A stretch of 12,956 nucleotides of DNA. It comes from an uncultured Christensenellaceae bacterium. GTDB lineage: Bacteria > Bacillota > Clostridia > Christensenellales > CAG-314. Made by a program: the position numbers and the translations under genes. Positions 6,705 to 12,922 of this stretch are shown one piece after another. Location of the stretch: positions 1 through 12,956 of the forward strand of contig CAJUIV010000031.1 of assembly GCA_910586905.1 (NCBI GenBank), in the 5' to 3' direction. How positions within the stretch are numbered: the stretch's first letter is position 1; each line of letters begins with the position of its first letter. The notes below the pieces were generated by a model that saw nothing but the letters and a program-made list of their open reading frames with translations, was not told where the DNA came from and searched no databases.

Positions 6705-7279
6705 AAAAATTTTATCGTTACGGATTATGGCAAATATTGACAGGCATAATATCGGGTATTTTTATTGCTATACTTGCCGTTGGCTGCGTCTTGATAGCGA
6801 TAGATTTGAATAATGTAATAAGCGCAGAAAAGATAGTCGGCATCTTTGTAGACGTTTTGATGCTTGCCGGTTTACTGTATATTTTTTGCAGTTTGTTCCG
6901 TTCCTATGTGATTATAGGCGACTACGAAATTAGAGTAACGGCAAACGTGGGCAAAAACAATCCGTTGGTTTACAAAAACCAAAACGCTTTTACTTTGCGT
7001 TACGATAAAATCGAAGGATTGAGCCTTACCGAACGCTCTCCTAATCCATCCGTGTTTTTAAGAAGTATGCCGTATTTTCTTACTTTGGTACTGCAAACGG
7101 AGAGAAACGACAGATATATTACGCTGCATTATTTTTCCGACAAGCAAATTTGTCAAATAATAGATTTGTTGTTAGAAAAAGTCGCTTTAAGAACGGGAAA
7201 AAAATTATCCGAAAACAACGGCGCTGCAATGCTTGCCGAATACTTTTCCTGCAAAAAACGTAAAAGAGGTAATAAATGA
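6701..7279 (+). CDS. Unrecognised two-segment membrane protein with cytosolic, possibly PH-like, domain
   Basis: This 192-residue protein is not recognised by name. Two hydrophobic segments (about 11-34 and 45-66) are followed by a soluble strand-rich region: YVIIGDYEIRVTANV (69-83), LRYDKIEGLSL (99-109), PYFLTLVLQT (124-133) and RYITLHYF (138-145), then a helix SDKQICQIIDLLLEKV (146-161). Strands ending in one amphipathic helix, after two membrane segments, is the layout of bacterial PH-like (bPH/YdbS-like) membrane proteins; this is suggested by shape only. The C-terminus is basic (CKKRKRGNK). Its start overlaps the previous stop and its stop overlaps the next start (ATGA in both cases), a tight three-gene unit. 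Confidence 0.8.
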   Translation: MKKFYRYGLWQILTGIISGIFIAILAVGCVLIAIDLNNVISAEKIVGIFVDVLMLAGLLYIFCSLFRSYVIIGDYEIRVTANVGKNNPLVYKNQNAFTLRYDKIEGLSLTERSPNPSVFLRSMPYFLTLVLQTERNDRYITLHYFSDKQICQIIDLLLEKVALRTGKKLSENNGAAMLAEYFSCKKRKRGNK

Positions 7280-7829
7280 GCATTCTCGACGTAGATAAAA
7301 AGTACGAATCAAAAGACGTTTTAACTATGGTAAACCGTTAAGCTCGGTAAACAGGCGCGTTATTTTGGGTATGGCAATTTTACTTGTCGCGTTAGATTTT
7401 GGATTGGTCGTAACTTTATTAGTGCTGTTGTTTACCAACCAATGGCAATCCGAAATGTGGATTATAGCGGTCGTAATTGTTGTAGTGGCGTCGGTAATAA
7501 CATTGATAGCATGGTTGTTGAAACGTGCGGATAATTCAAATAGGATGCTTGAAGATTCCTTGATAGACGCTATAGAAACCGTCGTCGTTATCACAAACGA
7601 GGTTTATTATTATCAAGACGGCAGTTGTTCTCTTTCTCATGTGGCGCATTTTAACGTTGACGGCGTAGATTACGCGATAACGTACAATAAATCAAGCGTT
7701 CAGCCCAAGGACAGGAAAGATATTATATATTTGCTTGACGAATATTGCCGCGCGCTGTATTCGCCCAAAAATAACGATTTACTTATTTTGGAAGTAATAA
7801 AAAGTGCCGATGACGGCGAAATCGTCTGA
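7276..7829 (+). pseudogene. Third operon gene: two-segment membrane protein broken by a one-base frameshift
   Basis: ATG 7276 overlaps the previous stop as ATGA and has AGAGG at 7265-7269, so this is the real start. That frame codes for about 21 residues (MSILDVDKKYES..) and stops at 7339-7341. The rest continues in the -1 frame to a TGA at 7829: two hydrophobic segments, then a soluble C-terminal domain. Adding one A to the A3 run at 7332-7334 joins the frames smoothly (..LTMVKPLSSVNRRVILGM..) and gives a 184-residue protein with segments at about 30-53 and 61-82. The downstream part has possible TTG 7365 and ATG 7371 starts but no good ribosome site. It is either a true recent frameshift or a sequencing/assembly error in a short A-run. 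A programmed frameshift is less likely, since no canonical slippery heptamer is visible. I do not recognise the family; the topology resembles the preceding gene product. Confidence 0.7.
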
Positions 7830-7855
7830 ATTTTTTCAAAGTCAGCTTCGCCGTC
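7812..7855 (+). terminator. Candidate terminator of the three-gene operon
   Basis: GACGGCGAA (7812-7820) and TTCGCCGTC (7847-7855) are a perfect 9-bp inverted repeat overlapping the last codons of the third gene, with a long 26-nt loop. Only GTTTGTC follows, so it is a weak terminator by rule, though no better one is seen for the plus strand before the hairpin at 7984-8009. Confidence 0.4.
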
Positions 7856-7983
7856 GTTTGTCGGTAAATTTAGTGTTTCGTCCGCAATCCGCTTGAACGG
7901 CAAAATTTCCGTAAAGTATTAGAAATAGAAATTATTTATTATCTATAATTAAAAGAAAAATTTTTTGTTACGAATAATAAAGC

Positions 7984-8009
7984 AAACGCCGCTTGATTCG
8001 GCGGCGTTT
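7984..8009. terminator. Terminator of the PHP phosphoesterase gene (convergent region)
   Basis: A 9-bp GC-rich stem AAACGCCGC (7984-7992) with GCGGCGTTT (8001-8009) and an 8-nt loop, about 30 bp past the end of the minus-strand gene at 8040. Read on the minus strand it is followed by a T-rich stretch (TTTGCTTTATT). It may also stop any readthrough from the plus-strand operon. Between 7856 and 7983 I see only AT-rich spacer. Confidence 0.65.
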
Positions 8010-8039
8010 ATCGAAAAGTTTATTTCAATAAATATTTTT

Positions 8040-8831
8040 TTAATTTATTCTATCTACAACGTTCAATTTTTGACGCAAGGCGTACTCGTAAAGCCGTAAA
8101 ACGTATTCGTCCGATAGTTCTTTGGGAACGTGGCAATCGGATGAAACAGTTATTTTGGTATCGTATTTTTTGCATAAGTCTACGAGCAGCGGTGTAGGGT
8201 AGTTAAAGCTATGGTTACGTATTCCGTTAGCGTTAAGTTCCAGTATGACGTTTTGTTCGGTTGCTTCTTTAACTACGTTTTCAAATGCGGAGGCAATGCT
8301 GGGCGTAATTTCGGGTTTGCGGTAGAATATGACGTCGGGGTGTGCAACAACAGAGAAAAATCCCGAACGTATACCGGTTATAACGTTTTCGCAGTACGCC
8401 GTTATGTTTTCTTCGTCAACGCCGTCGAAAAAAGAATTTTTACGTTTGCCGTCAAGTATGTATTCGTGCTGTCCCATAACTAAATAGTCTAACTCGTCCA
8501 GCAATTTTTTGTAGTAGTCGTCGTTTTCGCCGAAATATTCTATTTCAACTGCGGAAAGTATTTTGATTTTGCCGCCGTACAAATTTTTTGCTTGTTCGAA
8601 CTGCGGCAAATATTCCGTTTTCAACGTTTCAAGAGTCATATACGGCGAATAACGGGTCAAGGGGTGGGCGCAATGGTCGGAAATCCCGATTGTTTCGTAG
8701 TTGTGTTTAACCGCTTCCTTGACGTAGTCGGTAACCGTTCCAATGGCGTGTCCGCAAAGATAGTTGTGCGTATGAAAGTTGCTTTTTATTTGTACGTTTC
8801 CGGTAGAATGTCCGTAAAATTCTTTTAACAT
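8040..8831 (-). CDS. PHP-family phosphoesterase, histidinol-phosphatase-like
   Basis: A 263-residue PHP domain protein. Metal-site motifs are visible in order: FHTHNYLCGH (19-28, His20/His22), GISDHC (49-54, Asp52/His53), SAVEIEYF (93-100, Glu96/Glu98), GQHEY (120-124, His122), VAHPD (162-166, His164), ELNANGIR (198-205) and SSDCHVP (230-236, Asp232/His234). This is the layout of trinuclear-metal histidinol phosphatases of the HisK/HisJ type (COG1387), which convert histidinol phosphate to histidinol. No other his genes are present, so a different phosphomonoester substrate is possible. AAAGGA lies 8 nt before the ATG. A promoter about 190 bp upstream and a hairpin just downstream make it monocistronic. 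Length is normal, with nothing missing. Confidence 0.88.
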   Translation of the reverse strand: MLKEFYGHSTGNVQIKSNFHTHNYLCGHAIGTVTDYVKEAVKHNYETIGISDHCAHPLTRYSPYMTLETLKTEYLPQFEQAKNLYGGKIKILSAVEIEYFGENDDYYKKLLDELDYLVMGQHEYILDGKRKNSFFDGVDEENITAYCENVITGIRSGFFSVVAHPDVIFYRKPEITPSIASAFENVVKEATEQNVILELNANGIRNHSFNYPTPLLVDLCKKYDTKITVSSDCHVPKELSDEYVLRLYEYALRQKLNVVDRIN

Positions 8832-9000
8832 AAGTTTATCCTTTCTGCTTTTGACTATCGTAAAATTATTTAAACTGCAAATATACTTGTTGTTTCAACG
8901 TTAAGCGTTTTTTTGGTTCTTTGTCGCCGTTTTTTTAAAACGCCTATAAATAAAATACGTGTCTATAAACTGCGTTTTAAAACCGCGCCGATTTTTCTTT

Positions 9001-9029
9001 AGTATACTACTTGCTTGTTTCTCCGTCAA
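9001..9029 (-). promoter_or_regulatory. Promoter of the PHP phosphoesterase gene
   Basis: On the minus strand TTGACG (9024-9029) and TATACT (9001-9006) are separated by exactly 17 bp. The predicted start near 8994 gives a leader of about 163 nt before the ATG at 8831. Confidence 0.7.
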
Positions 9030-9191
9030 CTTTAAAAAATTACGTATTTTTAATGCGCTAGCATATCCGATGCGTTTTTTATCTATTGAGCCGGTTCTTT
9101 CATTCGGCAAGCCCGGCGTCTCTTTTTCGGCGATAAAGTTATTTTGAAATTCCGTCAATTTTTTTAATATCGAATTTTAATATTTTAAACG

Positions 9192-9220
9192 TTGACAAAA
9201 TAGAACAAATGTTTTATAAT
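9192..9220 (+). promoter_or_regulatory. Consensus promoter of dinB
   Basis: Both hexamers are perfect: TTGACA (9192-9197), 17 bp, TATAAT (9215-9220), with TG three bases before the -10. A promoter this strong normally needs a repressor, consistent with the box inside its spacer. The predicted start is near 9227. Confidence 0.92.
9203..9214. promoter_or_regulatory. Candidate LexA (SOS) box in the dinB promoter spacer
   Basis: GAACAAATGTTT matches the Firmicutes LexA/DinR consensus GAAC-N4-GTTC at seven of the eight fixed bases. It lies between the -35 and -10, where bound repressor would block RNA polymerase. The match and placement are visible; LexA control is inferred from the known SOS regulation of translesion polymerases. 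Confidence 0.65.
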
Positions 9221-9322
9221 GTATCCGCATCATATTTTAGATTGGTTATCGATGATTTTACATAAAATAAAACGTAAGTAAACGTTTGAAAAAACAGTAT
9301 ATAACGATAAGGCGGTGGCAAT

Positions 9323-10546
9323 ATGGACGTGCTTCATTGCGATTTAAATAACTTTTACGCTTCGGTAGAGCAGACGTTGAATCCGGAACTTAAAGGTAAG
9401 TATATAGCGGTTTCGGGCAATCCTTTGGCGCGCAGCGGTATTATTCTTGCCAAAAACACCGCGGCTAAGCAAATGGGCGTGCAAACGGGTGAACCTATTT
9501 GGCAGGCAAAACAAAAATGCCCCGAGTTGGTATGCGTTTTGCCGCACTTCGAGTATTACGTGCATTTTTCCAAACGCGTGCGTGAAATTTACGAGCGGTA
9601 TACCGATAGAGTAGAAGGTTTCGGTTTGGACGAGTGCTGGCTGGACGTTACTCACAGTAAGATTTTCGGAACGCCTTTCGAAATAGCCGAAAAAATCCGA
9701 GCGGAGGTAAAGCGCGAAACGGGATTGACGATTTCGGTAGGCGTGTCGTTTACCAAAACTTTTGCTAAACTCGGCAGCGACCTCAAAAAACCCGACGCAA
9801 CTACCGTCATATCGCGAGACAACTATCGCGAAGTAGTTTGGAAACTGCCTGTTGCCGATATGCTGCTTATAGGTAAGCGCACGGCGGCTAAGCTTAACGA
9901 GATGGGAATATATACTTTGGGAGACTTGGCAAACGGCAGCGTCGTTGCTCTTAAAAAACGATTCGGAATCGTAGGCGAAAGGCTTTATAAATCCGCGCGA
10001 GGCGAGGACGAGGACGAGGTTCGCAACGCAAGCGCAGAACGCGAAATAAAAAGCGTCAGCCACGGAACGACCGCGTTGCGCGATATGATAACGTACGCCG
10101 ACGCGGATAAGGTGATTTTTTATCTTTCGGATATGGTTGCCACAAGACTTAGGCGTTACGGCTATATAGGAGACGTAGTTCATTTATATATCAGATATAA
10201 CGATTTGACGCACGAAGGTAAACAGCATAAAATAAAAGCTACTAACGTATGCGACGATATATATCGTACCGCGTCTAAGCTTTTAAGAGATATCTGGAAA
10301 GGTAAAGCGGACAAACCGTTGCGTTCGCTTACCGTTAGCGTGGCGGGGCTTTACGAAGTTTATTTGGGCGCGCAGACAAGCTTATTCGACGTAATAGACG
10401 GTAAAGACGAGCAGCTGGAATATTCAATCGACCGTATTCGCAAAAAATACGGTTTTAACGCGATTACAAGAGCGAGTATCTTGGATAACGATTTGCTGTC
10501 GAACAAGCTTTTCAGCGAAGAAGATTTGTTGCCTTTTAAAAGATAA
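9323..10546 (+). CDS. dinB: DNA polymerase IV (Y-family translesion polymerase)
   Basis: A 407-residue Y-family polymerase. The catalytic acidic residues are in DLNNFYASVE (7-16, Asp7; Tyr12 at the steric-gate position) and GLDECWLDVT (101-110, Asp103/Glu104). SVGVSFTKTFAKLGSDLKKP (138-157) is the conserved palm block, and IGKRTAAKLNEMGIYTLGDL (183-202) is the thumb helix-hairpin-helix. QTSLFD (351-356) is a clear beta-clamp binding motif after the little-finger domain. It copies damaged DNA with low fidelity after recruitment by the clamp. The wording around the active site (DECWLD rather than DEAYLD) places it away from the E. coli type. ATG 9323 follows a near-perfect ribosome site, AAGGCGGTG (9309-9317). 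No terminator is seen after it, so some transcription may run into the next gene. The gene is intact and of slightly greater than minimal length. Confidence 0.95.
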   Translation: MDVLHCDLNNFYASVEQTLNPELKGKYIAVSGNPLARSGIILAKNTAAKQMGVQTGEPIWQAKQKCPELVCVLPHFEYYVHFSKRVREIYERYTDRVEGFGLDECWLDVTHSKIFGTPFEIAEKIRAEVKRETGLTISVGVSFTKTFAKLGSDLKKPDATTVISRDNYREVVWKLPVADMLLIGKRTAAKLNEMGIYTLGDLANGSVVALKKRFGIVGERLYKSARGEDEDEVRNASAEREIKSVSHGTTALRDMITYADADKVIFYLSDMVATRLRRYGYIGDVVHLYIRYNDLTHEGKQHKIKATNVCDDIYRTASKLLRDIWKGKADKPLRSLTVSVAGLYEVYLGAQTSLFDVIDGKDEQLEYSIDRIRKKYGFNAITRASILDNDLLSNKLFSEEDLLPFKR

Positions 10547-10569
10547 TTTTTTAAATCAACATATTGACA

Positions 10570-10578
10570 GGGGGGGGG
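10570..10578. repeat. Homopolymeric G9 tract
   Basis: This is a run of nine Gs, striking in AT-rich DNA. Long G/C runs are prone to slipped-strand mispairing, and this one sits between promoter boxes. Confidence 0.95.
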
Positions 10579-10592
10579 TATACTGGTATACT
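10577..10592. repeat. Tandem GGTATACT repeat ending in the -10 box
   Basis: The 8-mer GGTATACT occurs twice head to tail. Each copy contains TATACT; only the second is correctly spaced from TTGACA. GTATAC is self-complementary, so the pair could also bind a dimeric regulator. Confidence 0.75.
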
Positions 10593-10623
10593 TACAAAAT
10601 AGATAATAGGAGAATTTTATAAA

Positions 10624-10920
10624 ATGAAAAAATATAAATCGAAGCTGATAATTTTATTGATTCTTATGTGCGTTGTCGCGGCGTTGCAATCATACAGAGT
10701 AATAAACGACGTCTACTCTATAGCTTTTAACGTTAAATATGGATATACTTACGGTAATGTAATTCTTTTAAACGCTCTCTCGTTAATACTGGATTTAGTT
10801 ATTTTAGGCGTTTCCGTATTCGGCATAGTAATTTTGACAAAAATCATAAAAGATAAACAATCGTTAGAATCGTCTCGATCGTCTTCCGAAGACGGACAAA
10901 CCGACGTTGATAAAAATTGA
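10624..10920 (+). CDS. Small two-segment membrane protein of unknown function
   Basis: This 98-residue protein is not recognised. A lysine-rich start (MKKYKSK) precedes a first hydrophobic segment (about 8-22), then a polar aromatic loop with several tyrosines (YRVINDVYSIAFNVKYGYTY, 24-43), a second hydrophobic segment (about 46-72) and a basic then serine/acidic tail (SSRSSSEDGQTDVDKN). By the positive-inside rule both ends would face the cytosol, with the tyrosine-rich loop outside. TAGGAGA at 10607-10613 supports the ATG with fairly long spacing. It has its own promoter with a G9 spacer, 77 bp after dinB. No clear terminator follows. Its place next to dinB may be accidental. Confidence 0.75.
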   Translation: MKKYKSKLIILLILMCVVAALQSYRVINDVYSIAFNVKYGYTYGNVILLNALSLILDLVILGVSVFGIVILTKIIKDKQSLESSRSSSEDGQTDVDKN

Positions 10921-11062
10921 AACGTTATAGATTGCTTTTAAAACGTTTAATCATAATGCAATACTCTTTTTATATTGTATGGTAAATCGTAAAATGTACA
11001 TAACGGTTTTAACGGAAAATAAAGACGAACAAGATTTATAAAAGTTTTAAATTAAAAAAGAA

Positions 11063-11100
11063 ACGCACCTTTCGTAAGTCGGACGCTGACTGAGGTGCGT
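11063..11100 (-). terminator. Terminator of the udk-phosphatase operon
   Basis: ACGCACCT (11063-11070) pairs with AGGTGCGT (11093-11100), and AGTC/GACT can pair inside the loop. On the minus strand the stem is followed by TTTCTTTTTT, a good U-tract; on the plus strand it is not. It lies 108 bp beyond the phosphatase stop. The rest of 10921-11207 shows no gene and no clear terminator for the plus-strand gene at 10624. Confidence 0.75.
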
Positions 11101-11207
11101 ATTTAACGTTATAACCGAGAATTTATTTAAAAAAATGAATTGCTTAATTTTAAGATAGTTCCTTTTTGAAACGTGAGCAAAAGAGCGTTTTATATAGGAA
11201 AGTCCGC

Positions 11208-12005
11208 TTATTCCAGATAAAGTTTTCTTAAGTTTTCCTTATCTTTATCGGTTACTCCGCAAGCGCTCAAAAAACCGTCGGAGTCGCCGAATCTGTTTTT
11301 GATTTCATCGAAAAACGCGTCCAAATAGTATCTCTGAACCATAAGCATAGATTCTATCAGTTCCAATCTTTCGGCGGGAACAAAAGGTTTTGCTTTATTC
11401 AATACGCTGTTTGTATTATCTTGAGTTTGCGTGTTGGACAGCATAAAGTCTTCGTAAATCTGTTCCGAGCTTGCGCCCAAACAATATTCCAAAAGAACCG
11501 TGCAAGTGCCTACTCGGTCTTTACCCATAGTGCAGTGCCACAATGTCGCGCCGTCGGAGGGATTGTTTGCAAGCGTTTTTAAAAATGTACCGTACGCGTT
11601 GCGGCAATGGTCGTCGTAAACGTATCGGCGGTAAATGTTTTCCATATGTTCGGGGTATTCTTCGCCCTTTTTTTGCATACGCTCGTAACCGGCTTGCAGT
11701 CTTTCCGCCAAAATCGGTCCGTCAAGCGATTCGAAACTGATACCGAAAGTAACCGAACGGACTACCGATACGTTTAAGTATTCGACGCCGTCTATCTTGA
11801 CGTCCGGAGTCGTTTCCGTTTCCATTGACGTTCTAAGGTCTATAACCCGTTTCAAATTATATTTTTTAAGTATTTCGACGTCTTCGCCGTTCAAACGATT
11901 CAAAACTCCCGAACGGATAAATTTACCTTGTTTAATTACGCCGTATTTTGTTTTCATTCCGCCTATATCGCGCGCGTTGCATACGTTAGGCAAATCTATT
12001 TTCAT
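11208..12005 (-). CDS. Tyrosine/lipid-phosphatase-like protein (PtpB/LipA-type, C-x5-R)
   Basis: A 265-residue protein with the cysteine-phosphatase signature HCTMGKDRVG (157-166): Cys158 as nucleophile, Arg164 binding phosphate, and Lys162-Asp163 as in PtpB/LipA-type enzymes that act on phosphotyrosine and phosphoinositides. The N-terminal NARDIGG (10-16), RSGVLNRL (31-38) and VIDLRT (54-59) are the usual blocks of this family (COG2365). The protein is probably cytosolic, as no signal peptide is seen. Its ATG overlaps the udk stop (ATGA) and a strong GGGAGGAG precedes it, so it is translated from the udk message. Class is confident; the substrate is unknown. Length fits the family and all catalytic residues are present. 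Confidence 0.88.
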   Translation of the reverse strand: MKIDLPNVCNARDIGGMKTKYGVIKQGKFIRSGVLNRLNGEDVEILKKYNLKRVIDLRTSMETETTPDVKIDGVEYLNVSVVRSVTFGISFESLDGPILAERLQAGYERMQKKGEEYPEHMENIYRRYVYDDHCRNAYGTFLKTLANNPSDGATLWHCTMGKDRVGTCTVLLEYCLGASSEQIYEDFMLSNTQTQDNTNSVLNKAKPFVPAERLELIESMLMVQRYYLDAFFDEIKNRFGDSDGFLSACGVTDKDKENLRKLYLE

Positions 12006-12622
12006 TGAACTCCTCCCTGAGAAAGCTTTTTACGTATTCCGTCTACAATCATAGATATCGCTATCACGTTGTGTCCTCCTTCGGGAATTATCAAGTCCGC
12101 TTTGGCCTTACTTGGTTCTACAAATTGTTCGTGCATCGGTTTTACCGTGCTAAGATATTGGTTAATGACGGAATCCATACTTCTGCCGCGTTTTTCCACG
12201 TCGCGTTTAAGTCTGCGTATAAATCTTACGTCGGCGTCGGTATCCACAAACAGTTTGACGTCGCACAAATCGCAAAGCTCTTTGTTGGTAAAAATCAAAA
12301 TACCTTCCACAATCAAAATTTTCGACGGGTCCATCTGCTGCCACTCTTGCCTGCTGTGCGAAACGAAATCGTACGTCGGGTGTTTTATAGAAACGCCTTC
12401 TTTAAGCTGTTTTACGTGCTGAACAAGCATGTCGGTATCCAGCGAATCGGGATGGTCGTAATTTAGTTTTATTCTTTCTTCGAAGGGCATTTCTTCATGA
12501 GCTTTATAATAAAAGTCGTGCGAAAGTATCGTCGCCTCGTTTTTAAAAGCTTGATATAATTTTTTTGCTATCGTCGTTTTGCCGGAGCCTGTTCCGCCGG
12601 CAATTCCTATAACTATACTCAT
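12002..12622 (-). CDS. udk: Uridine kinase
   Basis: A 206-residue P-loop kinase with the uridine/cytidine kinase pattern: Walker A GGTGSGKTT (9-17), SHDFYY (34-39, usually QDSYY), NYDHPDSLD (54-62), HPTYDFVSHSR (81-91), VEGILIF (105-111), DTDADVRFIRRLKRD (127-141, lid region) and FVEPSKAKADLIIPEGG (167-183). It phosphorylates uridine and cytidine to UMP and CMP with ATP or GTP, in pyrimidine salvage in the cytosol. Length is typical. ATG 12622 has GGGAGG (12630-12635) upstream, a strong promoter at 12650-12678 and a leader of only about 20 nt. It is first in a two-gene operon with the phosphatase gene. His replaces the common Gln at residue 35, while Asp36 and the tyrosines are kept, so activity is expected. 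Confidence 0.95.
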   Translation of the reverse strand: MSIVIGIAGGTGSGKTTIAKKLYQAFKNEATILSHDFYYKAHEEMPFEERIKLNYDHPDSLDTDMLVQHVKQLKEGVSIKHPTYDFVSHSRQEWQQMDPSKILIVEGILIFTNKELCDLCDVKLFVDTDADVRFIRRLKRDVEKRGRSMDSVINQYLSTVKPMHEQFVEPSKAKADLIIPEGGHNVIAISMIVDGIRKKLSQGGVQ

Positions 12623-12649
12623 CTGTTTTCCTCCCGATTGGTCTTAAAT

Positions 12650-12678
12650 ATTGTAACATTACACAGCGTCCGTGTCAA
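12650..12678 (-). promoter_or_regulatory. Promoter of udk
   Basis: On the minus strand TTGACA (12673-12678), 17 bp, TACAAT (12650-12655), with TG at the extended -10 position. The spacer contains an imperfect dyad, ACAC...GTGT (12661-12675), that could be an operator. Confidence 0.88.
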
Positions 12679-12682
12679 TGCG

Positions 12683-12698
12683 TTTACTTCTAAGTAAA
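12683..12698. promoter_or_regulatory. Palindrome immediately upstream of the udk promoter
   Basis: TTTACTT-CT-AAGTAAA is a perfect 7-bp-arm dyad whose edge is 5 bp from the udk -35; with one mismatch it extends to 10-bp arms. On the plus strand it is followed by T7 (12706-12712), so it could also be a weak terminator, but no plus-strand gene leads into it. An operator is the simpler reading; I cannot name the regulator. Confidence 0.4.
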
Positions 12699-12706
12699 GG
12701 CGTTAT

Positions 12707-12851
12707 TTTTTTAGACCGTTTGTGAAATATTATCGTTTTGCAATCGAGGCGGCAATTCGAATTTAATAGAATAAATCCTTTCGGGCGTCGTGCCGAAAGT
12801 AAACCGCGTTCTAATGCGAACTTCCCATAGGGAACAGACATGCGATTATAA
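12707..12851. other. Gene-free stretch with several small hairpins (possible small RNA)
   Basis: No supported coding region. Hairpins are visible at CTTTCGG/CCGAAAG (12778-12784 with 12793-12799) and TTCCC-ATA-GGGAA (12822-12834), followed by the strong terminator at 12852. A poor plus-strand promoter candidate (TTGCAA at about 12738, TTTAAT 18 bp on) could give an RNA of about 115 nt. I recognise no known RNA family. A 60-codon minus-strand frame here lacks a ribosome site. Confidence 0.25.
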
Positions 12852-12885
12852 AAAAGCTCTCAAACAAATTTGTTTGAGAGCTTTT
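12852..12885. terminator. Perfect 34-bp palindromic terminator
   Basis: Seventeen-base arms (12852-12868 with 12869-12885) pair perfectly, beginning with AAAAGCTCTC and ending with GAGAGCTTTT. U-tracts exist in both directions. It ends either a plus-strand RNA from the preceding stretch or a minus-strand unit that lies beyond the window. Confidence 0.8.
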
Positions 12886-12904
12886 AACTATACATTTTAA
12901 TAAC

Positions 12905-12922
12905 GATAAATTGAAATTTATC
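12905..12922. repeat. AT-rich inverted repeat near the right edge
   Basis: GATAAATT-GA-AATTTATC is a perfect 8-bp-arm dyad about 20 bp beyond the terminator. It may be an operator or promoter-proximal site of the next gene; the window ends too soon to tell. Confidence 0.3.

Larger units (their letters stand above)
8832..9322. other. Divergent intergenic region between the PHP gene and dinB
   Basis: This stretch of 491 bp holds two back-to-back promoters (minus 9001-9029, plus 9192-9220). The minus transcript would have a leader of about 163 nt, the plus transcript about 96 nt, with roughly 160 bp of otherwise featureless DNA between the promoters. An 85-codon minus-strand frame (8901-9158) crosses it but overlaps the promoter and lacks a ribosome site, so I do not call it a gene. 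Confidence 0.6.
10564..10592 (+). promoter_or_regulatory. Promoter with a nine-G spacer tract, upstream of the small membrane protein
   Basis: TTGACA (10564-10569) and TATACT (10587-10592) are separated by exactly 17 bp, and the spacer begins with nine consecutive Gs. A change of one or two Gs would move the spacing off its optimum, so expression could switch between on and off states. The predicted start is near 10599. Confidence 0.8.

Noticed and set aside
7296..7302. T-AAA-AAG as a programmed -1 frameshift site in the broken membrane-protein gene
   Set aside because: The heptamer is not a true X-XXY-YYZ site, and shifting there yields an unlikely basic sequence. A one-base loss at 7332-7334 explains the reading frame better.
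8901..9158. 85-codon minus-strand frame upstream of the PHP gene
   Set aside because: It begins with TTG without a ribosome site and overlaps a well-formed minus-strand promoter (9001-9029). A degraded gene is possible, but coding support is lacking.
9344..10183. Long open frame antisense to dinB
   Set aside because: It lies wholly opposite a fully conserved polymerase gene and shows no recognisable motifs; it is a shadow of dinB codon usage.
12659..12841. 60-codon minus-strand frame upstream of udk
   Set aside because: No ribosome site precedes it, and it runs through the udk promoter and the palindrome beside it.
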